From positions 1 to 64,000 of the forward strand of contig JAJPKL010000029.1 of the NCBI GenBank assembly GCA_021323705.1: a stretch of 64,000 nucleotides of DNA. Direction: 5' to 3'. Positions 9,326-17,677 of this stretch are shown piece by piece; the first letter of the stretch is position 1, and every line of letters begins with the position of its first letter. Made by a program: the position numbers and the translations under genes. The notes under the pieces were generated by a model, which had not been told where the DNA came from, did not search any database, and saw only the letters and a list, made by a program, of their open reading frames with translations. This DNA is from Nitrososphaerota archaeon (GTDB lineage Archaea; Thermoproteota; Nitrososphaeria; Nitrososphaerales; Nitrosopumilaceae).

Positions 9326-11092
9326 TCAAAACTGTTTTTCGCTTTGTATTACTTTTTTCTGGTTGTTGTACATGGTGATAATCTCATTGACCGAAGTTGC
9401 ATTCTCCGGAGTTTTTTCAAATCTTATCTTTCCTGTAAACTTGGGAAAACGCAAGGCAAGGCCGCTGCCCTTCCTTATCTTGTCTTGAGCTACTTTGTGA
9501 ATTGGGCTCAATGTTATTTCCGAGGCCACTATCTCAATTACTACCTCGGGCTCAAACCAGACATCTGCCTCAAGGCCACTGTCAACCCTTGGATCTTTTT
9601 TTACAACTATCTTGTCTGATAGTATCTGATAGAACTGGTCTAAACTCTCATCGGTAAAACCCGTTCCAACTTTACACACGCTAGGATAACTATCCGAGTC
9701 TTCATCATATGCAGAAAGTAGCAGTGCGCCATACCTGCCTGTTCTCCTGCCACGTCCATAAAATGCACCGATCACAACCAGATCAAGCGAGTCTCCAAGC
9801 TCGTTTCTATATTCGCGTTTTAGTTTGAGCCAGTTGCTTGCACGTGCACCTGCTCTGTACGGCGAATCAAGTTGCTTTAGCATCAATCCTTCGCAGCCTG
9901 AATTGATGGCGTTTTCCAAAAAGTCCTCCACCTCGTCGTCTGTCCTGACTATCGTCATGGGCATGATTCTTGCAAACGCATCTTCTACTACAACACTTTC
10001 AAGTATCCTCCTACGTTCGCTGTATGTCATGTCAAGGCAGCTCTTGCCATCAATAAACATGACGTCAAAGAAATTGACTGTTATAGGATACTCTTGGACC
10101 GCCTTTGCGATGTTGTACTTTCGTCTCCGATGCATGAGTTCCTGAAAAGGCAAAAACTCTCCAGTATCTTCATTTATGGCAACAGCCTCGGCTTCCAATA
10201 TTATTCTGCTTGACTTTATGGATTTGGTAATCTTTTCTACAATGTCAGGATAGTAGCTTGTGATATTTTCAAGACTTCGTGAGTAAAGAACCACTCTGTC
10301 TTTTTCTATGTGAATCTGCACTCTCTCTCCATCAAGTTTGTATTCTGCGGCAAACTGGTTGCCCATCTTTTCGCGAGCTTCCTGGGGGCTCTTTACTCTT
10401 TCAGCAAGCATTGGACGTACGGGACTAAAGACTGAAACCTGAAAATGTTTCAAAGATTCTATGCCCTCTTTTGATACCGATTCGGACACCTTGCCAAGGT
10501 CGCTGCAAACATTGTATGCGTGCTCCAGCAGAGGCCTGTTCTCCTTTGAGCCAGTAAAAGCAATCGATAGTGCGTCAAGAATTGTATAGTCTGCAATGCC
10601 TAGCCGCAAGTTTGCCGTAATTATTTTTGCGATGAATCGACCTTCAATTGGACTAGAATCATTTAACAAACTTGAGATGTATTTCATCTTCATATCCTGC
10701 GACCTGTTGCCCTTGAGCTCTGCTATCTTGAACAGCGTATCGTATACTCGCTCTACAGTAATGTCTTCCTTGAGAAAGGTTGTCTGCATTTTTTGTTCTA
10801 AAATGGTAGCAGTTGCCTGGCCAAAATCCCCCACTTTTTTGTATTCGCGCTCAATCTTGGTAACTGGAATGCCTGTGGATTTTGATAATGCCCTGACTGC
10901 AATCTTTTCAGCAACGCCGACCTCTACTCCTTCGTGGTCTGGTCTTAGTTTTCCTTGTAGGAGATACACCACCTTTGGAATTATCTCCGGAGGAGTTTTC
11001 TTGAACAAATCCACTAGATGCTGGGTAAGCTCTAGTCTCTTAGTGGTGCTCTCCATGTACCCTAGCGTATCTGCAACAAGCGAAAATTTCAT
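9326..11092 (-). CDS. lig: ATP-dependent DNA ligase
   Basis: Seals nicks during replication and repair. At 588 residues it has the normal length for archaeal/eukaryotic ligase I-type enzymes: an N-terminal DNA-binding domain (residues 1-220), then the nucleotidyltransferase domain with the adenylated lysine in EYKLDGER (Lys252). An OB-fold domain follows, with LKLKREY and a C-terminal basic motif (ALRFPKFTGKIR). The start ATG 11092 has an AT-rich TATA-like stretch (TTTTATTATA) about 28 bp upstream. A long plus-strand frame inside it (10596-11096) is a shadow. Confidence 0.95.
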   Translation of the reverse strand: MKFSLVADTLGYMESTTKRLELTQHLVDLFKKTPPEIIPKVVYLLQGKLRPDHEGVEVGVAEKIAVRALSKSTGIPVTKIEREYKKVGDFGQATATILEQKMQTTFLKEDITVERVYDTLFKIAELKGNRSQDMKMKYISSLLNDSSPIEGRFIAKIITANLRLGIADYTILDALSIAFTGSKENRPLLEHAYNVCSDLGKVSESVSKEGIESLKHFQVSVFSPVRPMLAERVKSPQEAREKMGNQFAAEYKLDGERVQIHIEKDRVVLYSRSLENITSYYPDIVEKITKSIKSSRIILEAEAVAINEDTGEFLPFQELMHRRRKYNIAKAVQEYPITVNFFDVMFIDGKSCLDMTYSERRRILESVVVEDAFARIMPMTIVRTDDEVEDFLENAINSGCEGLMLKQLDSPYRAGARASNWLKLKREYRNELGDSLDLVVIGAFYGRGRRTGRYGALLLSAYDEDSDSYPSVCKVGTGFTDESLDQFYQILSDKIVVKKDPRVDSGLEADVWFEPEVVIEIVASEITLSPIHKVAQDKIRKGSGLALRFPKFTGKIRFEKTPENATSVNEIITMYNNQKKVIQSEKQF

Positions 11093-11140
11093 CTGAACGA
11101 CTTTACATTCAGTATAATAAAAGGTTGATAAGCTCTCAGA

Positions 11141-11461
11141 CTAGTTCCCTGAAAGCATTTTTGCTATCTGTCCATCCTGCTCTGATGCCGACTTGAATGA
11201 TTGGAGGGGAGTGACCTTCCATTTTACCATGCCCCAGAATGGAATGGACTTTAACATCTTTCCAAGCTCATCATTTGAAGCGGCCTCCATCACAAAGGCT
11301 CCTGCCCTCTGCCCAGTCAACAACCCGCCCTTTAACTTGTTTTCTGATTCCCATTTCATCAACTGCTCATAGCTTGGAATCACTATGTGGTTGATGTAGT
11401 CGGGAACGTCTTTCATTGGGATTAGGCCGTCGATGTTTTCTGCTTCTACTAGATACTGCAT
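11141..11461 (-). CDS. Muconolactone isomerase-like small protein
   Basis: A 106-residue ferredoxin-like (dimeric alpha/beta barrel) protein. The pattern 'YLVEAE...' at the start and 'IPFWGMVKWKVTPLQSF' near the end recalls the muconolactone delta-isomerase/YCII-like superfamily. No aromatic degradation genes are nearby, so true isomerase activity is unlikely. It lies just upstream of lig on the same strand with about 50 bp between. Function unknown. Confidence 0.5.
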   Translation of the reverse strand: MQYLVEAENIDGLIPMKDVPDYINHIVIPSYEQLMKWESENKLKGGLLTGQRAGAFVMEAASNDELGKMLKSIPFWGMVKWKVTPLQSFKSASEQDGQIAKMLSGN

Positions 11462-11554
11462 GACAAGTCTATGGTATCAAAATTAGATAAGACTTGCTAG
11501 GGAAGAAGTTTATCAGTTAATCTGGAGAATCTGAAAAATCGTAGAAAGATGCCA

Positions 11555-11908
11555 TTATTTCAAGTGCAAGTGAGCCTTGATTCTCAACCGCATCTCTGGA
11601 GTCCTCTTGATGATTGTGTTGTGAAAGTCAGAAGACTCTTCAATGTCTAGATATCTCTTGTTTCTCTGCAAAAACCCGTCAAAGAAAACCCCGCAGACGT
11701 ATCCTACATAGATGCCATATGCAAAGTCTTCAAGGTTTGACGTTATGGCAAGTGACTTGACCTCTGCTAGTACCATCTTGGGATAGTCAAGTGCATATGT
11801 GATGATGTCATTGAGATTTTTTTCTTCAATTACCCCCAATCCCATATATGTGCCAAAATTTAGCTTGTATTTAGGACTTGTGAATTCTTGTTTTAGGTAT
11901 AACACCAT
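11555..11908 (-). CDS. Conserved hypothetical protein
   Basis: A 117-residue protein with a weakly hydrophobic middle (EDFAYGIYVGYVCGVFFDGFL) that could be a buried helix or a poor membrane segment, and a basic C-terminus (RMRLRIKAHLHLK-like). I recognise no family. It lies between the isomerase-like gene and the divergent S25e gene. The start ATG 11908 is the first in frame. Confidence 0.45.
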   Translation of the reverse strand: MVLYLKQEFTSPKYKLNFGTYMGLGVIEEKNLNDIITYALDYPKMVLAEVKSLAITSNLEDFAYGIYVGYVCGVFFDGFLQRNKRYLDIEESSDFHNTIIKRTPEMRLRIKAHLHLK

Positions 11909-12010
11909 GTCATGAGTTTACGTATGTTCAAGATCATGTAGTCCATCTTATTTTATATCTCAAATTTTTTCATCGAACCTTTAGATTTGTTCTTATCATA
12001 ATCTCGTTCG

Positions 12011-12019
12011 TTTATAAAT
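12011..12019 (+). promoter_or_regulatory. TATA box of the S25e gene
   Basis: TTTATAAAT is centred about 27 bp before the ATG at 12042. That is the archaeal TATA-to-start distance for a transcript beginning at or within two bases of the start codon. A purine-rich GGAAGTAAGGGGAG also precedes the ATG and could act as a ribosome site if the transcript starts earlier. Confidence 0.65.
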
Positions 12020-12041
12020 AGGAAGTAAGGGGAGTTTTATC

Positions 12042-12353
12042 ATGGGTGGAGCAAAGAAAAAATCGCCTGCACAAGCAGAGAAATCACAAGCTGCCGAGGC
12101 AGCAAAGAAGGAAGGCGGTCAAAAGAAAGACAAGAAGGAACAAAAATCAAAAACTACGATCTCTGTAATTGTAGACGAACCGCAAGCCATGAATTTCATA
12201 AAGAGCTCCAAAGTCTTTACTGTACAAGAATTATCAAGGCAACTAAATGTCAAGGTATCAGCCGCAAATGCATTCTTGTTGAACCAACAAAAACAAGGTG
12301 CAGTAAAAAGAATTGGTGGATATAGCGGTCACCACATTTACGTACCTGCTTGA
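12042..12353 (+). CDS. rps25e: 30S ribosomal protein S25e
   Basis: A small-subunit ribosomal protein found in archaea and eukaryotes. The first 40 residues are Lys/Ala/Gln-rich and probably disordered. The winged-helix domain follows (VFTVQELSRQLNVKVSAANAF...) and ends with GGYSGHHIYVPA. Length (103) is normal. Its 3' end overlaps the convergent cyclophilin-like gene by 16 bases. Confidence 0.9.
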   Translation: MGGAKKKSPAQAEKSQAAEAAKKEGGQKKDKKEQKSKTTISVIVDEPQAMNFIKSSKVFTVQELSRQLNVKVSAANAFLLNQQKQGAVKRIGGYSGHHIYVPA

Positions 12354-12724
12354 GCCAAAGAAAAGATATCTCCGGGTTTTACTTGACTTAGTATTTCAAG
12401 ATTTGATGTAATTTTTCCGACAAGCGTCATAGGTTTTGCCTGCGATACATCATCTAGAAAAAAACAGATAGAGCCATTTGATGCCAGAAAACCAACATCG
12501 CCTTTTTTGAACTGTGTTTTGAGTTTCTCGCCACCTGCAGTAAGAGTCGTATCCATAAATGCAATCGAACCACCAATCATGTGCGCATTGCCTTCAAGCG
12601 GCAGGGACCTGACTATGGACCCTACTGTCTTTGGCGCAAGATGACGCTTGAGCTCTAAAACGGTTTGTGCCTTTCCCTTCAATGACAGAACCAGTTCAAT
12701 TTTTGATACAGAACCGGCACTCAT
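12338..12724 (-). CDS. Cyclophilin-like fold protein
   Basis: A 128-residue protein resembling the archaeal/bacterial cyclophilin-like family (PF04126), with a beta-barrel pattern and the segments 'GDVGFLASNGSICFFLDD' and 'PMTLVGKI'. The catalytic arginine of true peptidyl-prolyl isomerases is not obvious, so enzymatic activity is uncertain. It overlaps S25e at its 3' end and is divergent from rpoK with about 50 bp between, where AATATATAA is a likely TATA element. Confidence 0.6.
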   Translation of the reverse strand: MSAGSVSKIELVLSLKGKAQTVLELKRHLAPKTVGSIVRSLPLEGNAHMIGGSIAFMDTTLTAGGEKLKTQFKKGDVGFLASNGSICFFLDDVSQAKPMTLVGKITSNLEILSQVKPGDIFSLAQAGT

Positions 12725-12776
12725 TTTTGAGAGGGAGTATTATGAAATATATAACGTTTGTTTCACCAAGACCCTG

Positions 12777-13286
12777 ATGTCTGATGAACCTGAGGAAGCT
12801 AGTGTAGATACCGAAGAGGTTCAAGCAGAGGAAGAACCAGTTACAGAGTCAATTTTACCACCCGAGACAGAAACTGTCGAGGTTACAACAGAAGAAGGAG
12901 AGGAAAAACCGTCTGTCAAGCGAGGGAAGAAAGATCTCTCTCCAGAAGAGATTGCAGAACAGGAAAGACTGCAGAAGATTATCGCTGCAAGAGAGATAAT
13001 CGAGGTAGATCCTGTTCATACCCCTGTAGAATATGAAACAACTGGGAAAGGCAAGATAATGATAGGTCCTCCAACACTTACACGCTTTGAGAAGGCAAGG
13101 ATCCTTGGTGCGCGCGCATTGCAACTATCTCTTGGAGCTCCGCCGTTTATTTCAGTGCCAAAAGAGGTAGCAACTTCACTAGATTTAGCTTATACCGAAC
13201 TTGAAAAGCGTGTAATACCAATTACAATAAGACGCGTATTGCCAAACGGCGACTTTCAAAACATACCAATTGATCTTTTTGATTGA
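12777..13286 (+). CDS. rpoK: DNA-directed RNA polymerase subunit K (RPB6/omega type) with acidic N-terminal extension
   Basis: Residues about 75-169 carry the RPB6/omega core: TRFEKARILGARALQLSLGAPP followed by ALDLAYTELEKRVIPITIRR-like sequence. This part clamps the largest polymerase subunit during assembly. The first ~70 residues are a Glu/Thr/Pro-rich acidic tail, longer than in most archaeal RpoK (often 55-110 residues in all). ATG 12777 is chosen because the longer frame from 12648 overlaps the divergent gene and its promoter. An AT-rich TATA-like element (AATATATAA, about 12744-12753) lies about 28 bp upstream. Confidence 0.85.
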   Translation: MSDEPEEASVDTEEVQAEEEPVTESILPPETETVEVTTEEGEEKPSVKRGKKDLSPEEIAEQERLQKIIAAREIIEVDPVHTPVEYETTGKGKIMIGPPTLTRFEKARILGARALQLSLGAPPFISVPKEVATSLDLAYTELEKRVIPITIRRVLPNGDFQNIPIDLFD

Positions 13287-13341
13287 TGGATGAATTGTCG
13301 ATAAGACTTTAATAGAATGCTAATTTGGTGTGAGATAGAGT

Positions 13342-13656
13342 TTGTTGAGTGGAATTGAAGAAAACGTACTAGATGTTAGGACACACTCAAAAGATAGAAA
13401 GCTGATAGTTATCAATCCGCGCCCAGTGATGGAATGCTCACTTGACATTCTGACAGAATTGATAAAACACAAGACGGTTACCCTGAGGGCAAGGGGAGAT
13501 TCTATTCCAGTAGCCGTCGCGGTAGCAAATGTGATAACAGAAAACATACTAAAGGGAAACTCGCAGATACCTGAAATTACTGTAGACAGTGAAAGCCAAG
13601 GAATCAACGGGCCATTGGTATCTATAATTGAGATTACTATAACAAAGACAAACTAG
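13342..13656 (+). CDS. alba: Alba-family DNA/RNA-binding protein
   Basis: At 104 residues it has the Alba pattern: an initial strand (KLIVINPRPVMECSLDILTEL), the helix/strand 'TVTLRARGDSIPVAVAVANVI', then a loop and a final pair of strands. The usual acetylated N-terminal Lys region is replaced by VINPRPVMEC, so it is a divergent Alba. The start is TTG 13342 or TTG 13345; no ATG is near. It follows rpoK by about 55 bp on the same strand. The stop overlaps that of the convergent regulator gene in CTAG. Confidence 0.75.
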   Translation: MLSGIEENVLDVRTHSKDRKLIVINPRPVMECSLDILTELIKHKTVTLRARGDSIPVAVAVANVITENILKGNSQIPEITVDSESQGINGPLVSIIEITITKTN

Positions 13657-14069
13657 AAAGCGCTACCTGGACCTTTGAGTAACATATTTTCGCATTCTTT
13701 GCATATTGCCTCATCGATGTTTGATTCTAGCTTGTGGTGTATGTCGCAGATCAAAAGGCTTGATTTGATGTAGTTGCAGAGACCTATGAATTTTGATAGG
13801 CTGGATGGTGTATATGCCATGTTTGATGCCAAATTGCCACAAATGTCGTTTATCATATCTGACACTTCTTTTACTGCAAGGAGCTTGTTTATGAGCTCAG
13901 GATCTCCTCTTGTTCCTCTCACATAGTTGCTAATTGCAGCCTGTGTTACACCAAGCATCTTTGACACTTCCTCTTCCCGTATCTTGTGGTCCTCGATGAG
14001 TTTCTTGGCCAAGATTGCCCTTAATGCAGGTATGAGAGTCTTTGTTTCAATCTCTGCAGGCAAAAGCAT
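13653..14069 (-). CDS. HTH transcriptional regulator with C-terminal Cys/His segment (COG2522-like)
   Basis: The N-terminal half has a helix-turn-helix (VSKMLGVTQAAISNYVRGTRG) of the XRE-like archaeal type. The C-terminal part has C-D-I-H-H and AICKECENML, a possible metal-binding site. The frame extends to ATG 14120. I choose ATG 14069 (MLLPAEIETK) because a strong TATA-like CTTTAAATA at 14092-14100 lies inside the extension, about 27 bp upstream of 14069, which suggests a leaderless mRNA. The shorter protein is 138 residues. Confidence 0.72.
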   Translation of the reverse strand: MLLPAEIETKTLIPALRAILAKKLIEDHKIREEEVSKMLGVTQAAISNYVRGTRGDPELINKLLAVKEVSDMINDICGNLASNMAYTPSSLSKFIGLCNYIKSSLLICDIHHKLESNIDEAICKECENMLLKGPGSAF

Positions 14070-14091
14070 ATGCGATTTTGCCTTTGTAAAA

Positions 14092-14100
14092 TATTTAAAG
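14092..14100 (-). promoter_or_regulatory. TATA box that sets the start of the HTH regulator
   Basis: CTTTAAATA read on the minus strand is centred about 27 bp before ATG 14069. It lies inside the longer in-frame reading that begins at 14120, arguing that the longer start is not used. Confidence 0.6.
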
Positions 14101-14134
14101 CTAATCTTTATTGTCGTCATGACTTAATTGAGAG

Positions 14135-15100
14135 ATGGCTAGAATCGATCCGTTGCAAGAGATTTGTTCTAAAATCAAGCTACTCGTTTCCGGTACTGTG
14201 GCAAGATGCATGACTGACAGCATCGCCCTGTCTGGAGGACTTGATTCATCTGTTCTTGCATCATGTCTTGGCAGAAAGGCAAGTGCTTATGCAATGGTTG
14301 CAAAAGACTTTCCTTCTACTGATCTTGTAAACGCGCAGCTTGTTGCAAACTTGAATGGCTTGAAGCTGAAGATTCTTTCTGTATCAATTGATGAGCTCTT
14401 GGAAGCAGTGGAGGAGACAATCAAGATTTTGCGTGTATTTAACCCAATTGAGATTAGAAATAGCATCGTGGTCTACATTACGATGAAAAGTGCAAAACGC
14501 GACGGCTGCAAATCCATCATGACAGGTGATGGTGCAGATGAACTCTTTGCAGGATACAATTTTTTCCAGCGCATGTCTCCTTCTGAACTTAAAAATGATC
14601 TTGAGCGAATATGGAGCGTGATGCATTTTCCGTCTAGGGACATATCAAATTCCATAGGACTTGACCTATGCACTCCATTTCTAGACAAAGAGGTTGTAGA
14701 GCTGGCAAAATCTATACCGCCTGAACTCAAGATACATGAAGAAAATGGAAAAAAATTTGGCAAATGGATTCTAAGAAAGGCGTTTGAGGAGTCGCTTCCA
14801 AGATCTATTGCGTGGCGTGACAAGGCTGCCATGCAAGACGGATCTGGTACAAGCGGCCTGACAAACTTTTTTGAAAATCTGATTCCCGACCATCTCTTTT
14901 CTGAAAGAGCCAAAAGATATCTTGAACAAGAGCAGGTTGCTCTGCAATCAAAAGAGGCACTACACTATTATGAGATCTACCGAAAATACTATGATTGTCC
15001 TGCAGCACTTCATTCATCAAAAAACAAGTGTCCAAACTGTAACTTTTCTGTTGAAAAGGGATCCCGCTTTTGCAGAATGTGCGGCAGTTTTCCTATCTAG
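14135..15100 (+). CDS. Asparagine-synthetase-like ATP-PPi enzyme with C-terminal zinc ribbon, no glutaminase domain
   Basis: Residues 25-230 form the asparagine synthase ATP-pyrophosphatase domain, with the P-loop SGGLDSS (residue ~33) and TGDGADELFAGY. The N-terminal glutaminase (class II amidotransferase) domain of AsnB is absent, so any amidation would use ammonia or another partner. The last ~25 residues hold a zinc ribbon (CPNCNFS...FCRMCG). The substrate may be a protein or metabolite other than aspartate. The stop overlaps the convergent YHS gene (CTAG, 15097-15100). The upstream regulator gene is divergent. Confidence 0.7.
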   Translation: MARIDPLQEICSKIKLLVSGTVARCMTDSIALSGGLDSSVLASCLGRKASAYAMVAKDFPSTDLVNAQLVANLNGLKLKILSVSIDELLEAVEETIKILRVFNPIEIRNSIVVYITMKSAKRDGCKSIMTGDGADELFAGYNFFQRMSPSELKNDLERIWSVMHFPSRDISNSIGLDLCTPFLDKEVVELAKSIPPELKIHEENGKKFGKWILRKAFEESLPRSIAWRDKAAMQDGSGTSGLTNFFENLIPDHLFSERAKRYLEQEQVALQSKEALHYYEIYRKYYDCPAALHSSKNKCPNCNFSVEKGSRFCRMCGSFPI

Positions 15101-15243
15101 TCCTTCTTCCACTTGTTTGGTTTTCTGACAAAGATTCTCTTGCATCCGTGGCAGCAAAAATAATACTTTTTTCCCTTGTGTTCGTGTTCGAGGGCAAGTT
15201 TTTCATCTAGCTCTATGCCACATACTGGATCCACTACCGTCAT
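15097..15243 (-). CDS. YHS-domain small metal-binding protein (48 residues)
   Basis: This short gene encodes MTVVDPVCGIELD, then KYYFCCHGCKRIF and ends with KPNKWKKD. The order Asp-Pro-Val-Cys-Gly, Tyr/Phe-Cys-Cys-x-x-Cys and Pro-x-x-Trp is the YHS signature, found in copper-ATPases and metal-handling proteins. Its cysteines suggest copper or other soft-metal binding. It overlaps the convergent asparagine-synthetase-like gene by four bases. ATG 15243 is the only sensible start. Confidence 0.82.
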   Translation of the reverse strand: MTVVDPVCGIELDEKLALEHEHKGKKYYFCCHGCKRIFVRKPNKWKKD

Positions 15244-15341
15244 GTCTTGACTCGTCTAGCCTTTGTATTTAAAACTTACAGTTGAAAAACTAGAGATACT
15301 AAAGAAGATTTAATCTGATTGATTTTCCAATCATTGGTATC

Positions 15342-16517
15342 GTGAACCTAATCTGTGTCGCACTTGGAATTTCTTTTCTGGCAGGCATTGGATTTTACAA
15401 TGCTTTTGCGCAACAAGTTGACGAATCGCATCTACACACAAAAATAATTGCATCAAATTTGGAAAACCCATGGGAACTTGTTTTTGCACCTGATGGAAGA
15501 GCATTTCTCACTGAAAGAACAGGAAATCTTGATTTGATGCAAAACGGAACACTGCAAGATGAGCCAATAGCGCATCTCCAAGTAACACAAGCAGGAGAAG
15601 GTGGACTGTTGGGCCTGGCACTTGATCCAAATTTTGAAGCAAACCACTTTCTCTATCTCTATTACACCTACTCTGATTTGGAAGGGCTGCATAACAGGGT
15701 TTCAAGATTTACGGAATCAAACGGCACCATATCGCAAGAAAAAGTCTTGATAGATAAAATTCCTGCAAATACATACCATGATGATGGCAGAATAAAGTTT
15801 GGGCCAGACGGAAAGTTGTACATCACGGCAGGAGAGGCCGGTAGGTCAGATCTAGCACAAAATGTCACGTATCTTGGTGGAAAGATATTGAGGATAAACT
15901 CTGATGGGACTGTACCTTCTGACAATCTGTTTGAAGGCTCACCAGTCTATACGTATGGAAACAGAAATCCGCAGGGGCTTGACTGGGATGCAAGAAATGG
16001 AAACCTCATAGAGACTGAACATGGCCCGTCAGGTGAGTTTGGGTGGCATGCACATGACGAGATAAATCTGATAATACCCGGAAAAAATTATGGCTGGCCT
16101 GATGTGATTGGCATGGCAAACGATTCAAGATTTGTAAATCCGATATATCAGACAGGCGACATAACATGGGCTCCGTCTGGTGCAACTTTTTACACCTCTG
16201 ACAAGATTCCTCAATTCAAAGGCAAGTTTTTGGTTGCTACGTTGATGGGGCAGGGTCTTGAGGTGATTACATTGGATAAAGATGACAAGGTGGTCTCGAC
16301 CCAGAAATTATTTGACGGAACCTTTGGAAGGCTACGAGATGTTGTACAAGGGCCAGACGGCTCTCTTTACCTTCTTACAAGCAACGGTGGCGGTGGCACA
16401 GCCAATGACAAAATTATACAGGTAGTGCCAGAGTTTGGTCCAACTGCCGCAATTGTTCTTGCCGTCTCCATATCCTCAATAGTTGTGGTATCAAAGTTTA
16501 GGCTGCCTAAACTTTAA
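15342..16517 (+). CDS. Secreted PQQ-type aldose/sugar dehydrogenase-like protein with C-terminal anchor
   Basis: A beta-propeller of the glucose/sorbosone dehydrogenase family (PF07995). Diagnostic segments include ENPWELVFAPDGRAFLTER, GEGGLLGLALDPNF, YHDDGRIKFGPDGKLYI, GNRNPQGLDWD and HGPSGEFGWHAHDEINLI. A signal peptide covers residues 1-24 (cut after NAFAQ). The last ~20 residues are hydrophobic (TAAIVLAVSISSIVVV) followed by basic residues, as in an archaeal C-terminal membrane anchor. The start is GTG 15342. It likely oxidises an extracellular sugar or aldehyde, if PQQ is available; no PQQ synthesis gene is in this window. Confidence 0.75.
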   Translation: MNLICVALGISFLAGIGFYNAFAQQVDESHLHTKIIASNLENPWELVFAPDGRAFLTERTGNLDLMQNGTLQDEPIAHLQVTQAGEGGLLGLALDPNFEANHFLYLYYTYSDLEGLHNRVSRFTESNGTISQEKVLIDKIPANTYHDDGRIKFGPDGKLYITAGEAGRSDLAQNVTYLGGKILRINSDGTVPSDNLFEGSPVYTYGNRNPQGLDWDARNGNLIETEHGPSGEFGWHAHDEINLIIPGKNYGWPDVIGMANDSRFVNPIYQTGDITWAPSGATFYTSDKIPQFKGKFLVATLMGQGLEVITLDKDDKVVSTQKLFDGTFGRLRDVVQGPDGSLYLLTSNGGGGTANDKIIQVVPEFGPTAAIVLAVSISSIVVVSKFRLPKL

Positions 16518-16540
16518 TGCATCGTGTAAATGTGGATGTC

Positions 16541-17647
16541 CTAAGACGATAACTTGCTGATAAGATCAGAAAACTCGGTCTCGCTCAAGACTGGAGTCTT
16601 TGCAAGCTCCAAGTTTTCATCAACATGAGATGGCGATTTTTGGCCAACAAGGGGGGCTATGACCCCTGGGGTAGACCTGACAAACTGGATTGCTCTGTGT
16701 GACGGGTGTGTTAATTGCCCAAACTCTGGCAAAACATTTGGGCCCAAAAGCCTTGCCTGCATGAGCGGTACGCTTGTGAAAACTCCGATTCCAAGTTTTC
16801 TTGCAGCCTCTAAAATGGTAAATGCGATGCCATCTTGCTCTTGATTCTTAACAGTAAGGGCTTGATCATAATACATGTTGTATGGAAGCTGGATGAACTT
16901 GAATCCGCTCTGAGCTCCGCCTACGCTGCTTGCCAGTTTTACAACATCAAAAATTGAAAGATATTGTTGGTGTTCCTTTGGGACTCTGAAGCACTCCCAC
17001 GTGGCCATCCCGTAATATCTTATCTTTCCTGACTTTCTCTGGCTTTCATAAAACTCAAACACATCGCCAAGTTTTTTCATAAACTCGTCCTTTGTCATAT
17101 CTTGGAGTTGTCCTTCGGCAGCATTGTGAAGATACATCAGGTCGACACACTCTAGTCCAAGATTCTCAAGGCTTCTTTCTAACTGATCTTTAAGATACGG
17201 TATTGTCATGCAGTGGTATCCAGATGAGATGTCTCCAGACTTGATTATTCCGGGTTTTACAAGCGAATTTTGTATGTTCTGCCAAAAATCTTCTTTTATG
17301 TCCCCGTCATTTGTGATGTAGCCGTTTTTTGTACTTATGAAGAATTGATCCCTTTTTGCCTTGCCTTTCTCAATCATCTGAGCAACTGCCTTGCCAACAG
17401 ATCTCTCAGCTTTCTGTGATCTGTAGTTTATGGCAGTGTCTATGACGTTAGTTCCAAGCGTGACTGATTTTACTACGGCATCCTTGACTAGGGCGTCTGT
17501 GGCGTCATCTGGGTTTCCAAGATAGGTGCCTATTCCAATAGATGATAAGGTTAACCCTTCAAATTGTTTGAAATGGTTCTCTGCAACATTTGGGTGATTT
17601 CTTGCAAACTCCAACGTGCCTTCTGGGGTGGCATAACCTGCAATCAT
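16541..17647 (-). CDS. Aldo/keto reductase family oxidoreductase
   Basis: A 368-residue NAD(P)H-dependent aldo/keto reductase. Features are the N-terminal TLSSIGIGTYLGNPDD strand, the catalytic Asp/Tyr region (GTNVIDTAINYRSQKAERSVG), the Lys motif FISTKNG and the conserved C-terminal HRAIQFVRSTPGVIAPLVG. It is longer than typical members (~320), with an insert near residues 125-155. It starts at ATG 17647 and lies 30 bp after the UbiA gene on the same strand, suggesting co-transcription. Substrate unknown. Confidence 0.82.
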   Translation of the reverse strand: MIAGYATPEGTLEFARNHPNVAENHFKQFEGLTLSSIGIGTYLGNPDDATDALVKDAVVKSVTLGTNVIDTAINYRSQKAERSVGKAVAQMIEKGKAKRDQFFISTKNGYITNDGDIKEDFWQNIQNSLVKPGIIKSGDISSGYHCMTIPYLKDQLERSLENLGLECVDLMYLHNAAEGQLQDMTKDEFMKKLGDVFEFYESQRKSGKIRYYGMATWECFRVPKEHQQYLSIFDVVKLASSVGGAQSGFKFIQLPYNMYYDQALTVKNQEQDGIAFTILEAARKLGIGVFTSVPLMQARLLGPNVLPEFGQLTHPSHRAIQFVRSTPGVIAPLVGQKSPSHVDENLELAKTPVLSETEFSDLISKLSS

Positions 17648-17677
17648 GGCATGACTTTGGACGCGGTCGATTTAATT

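Noticed and set aside
10596-11096. 166-codon plus-strand frame within the DNA ligase gene
   Set aside because: Antisense shadow of the ligase N-terminal domain; no motif and no promoter.
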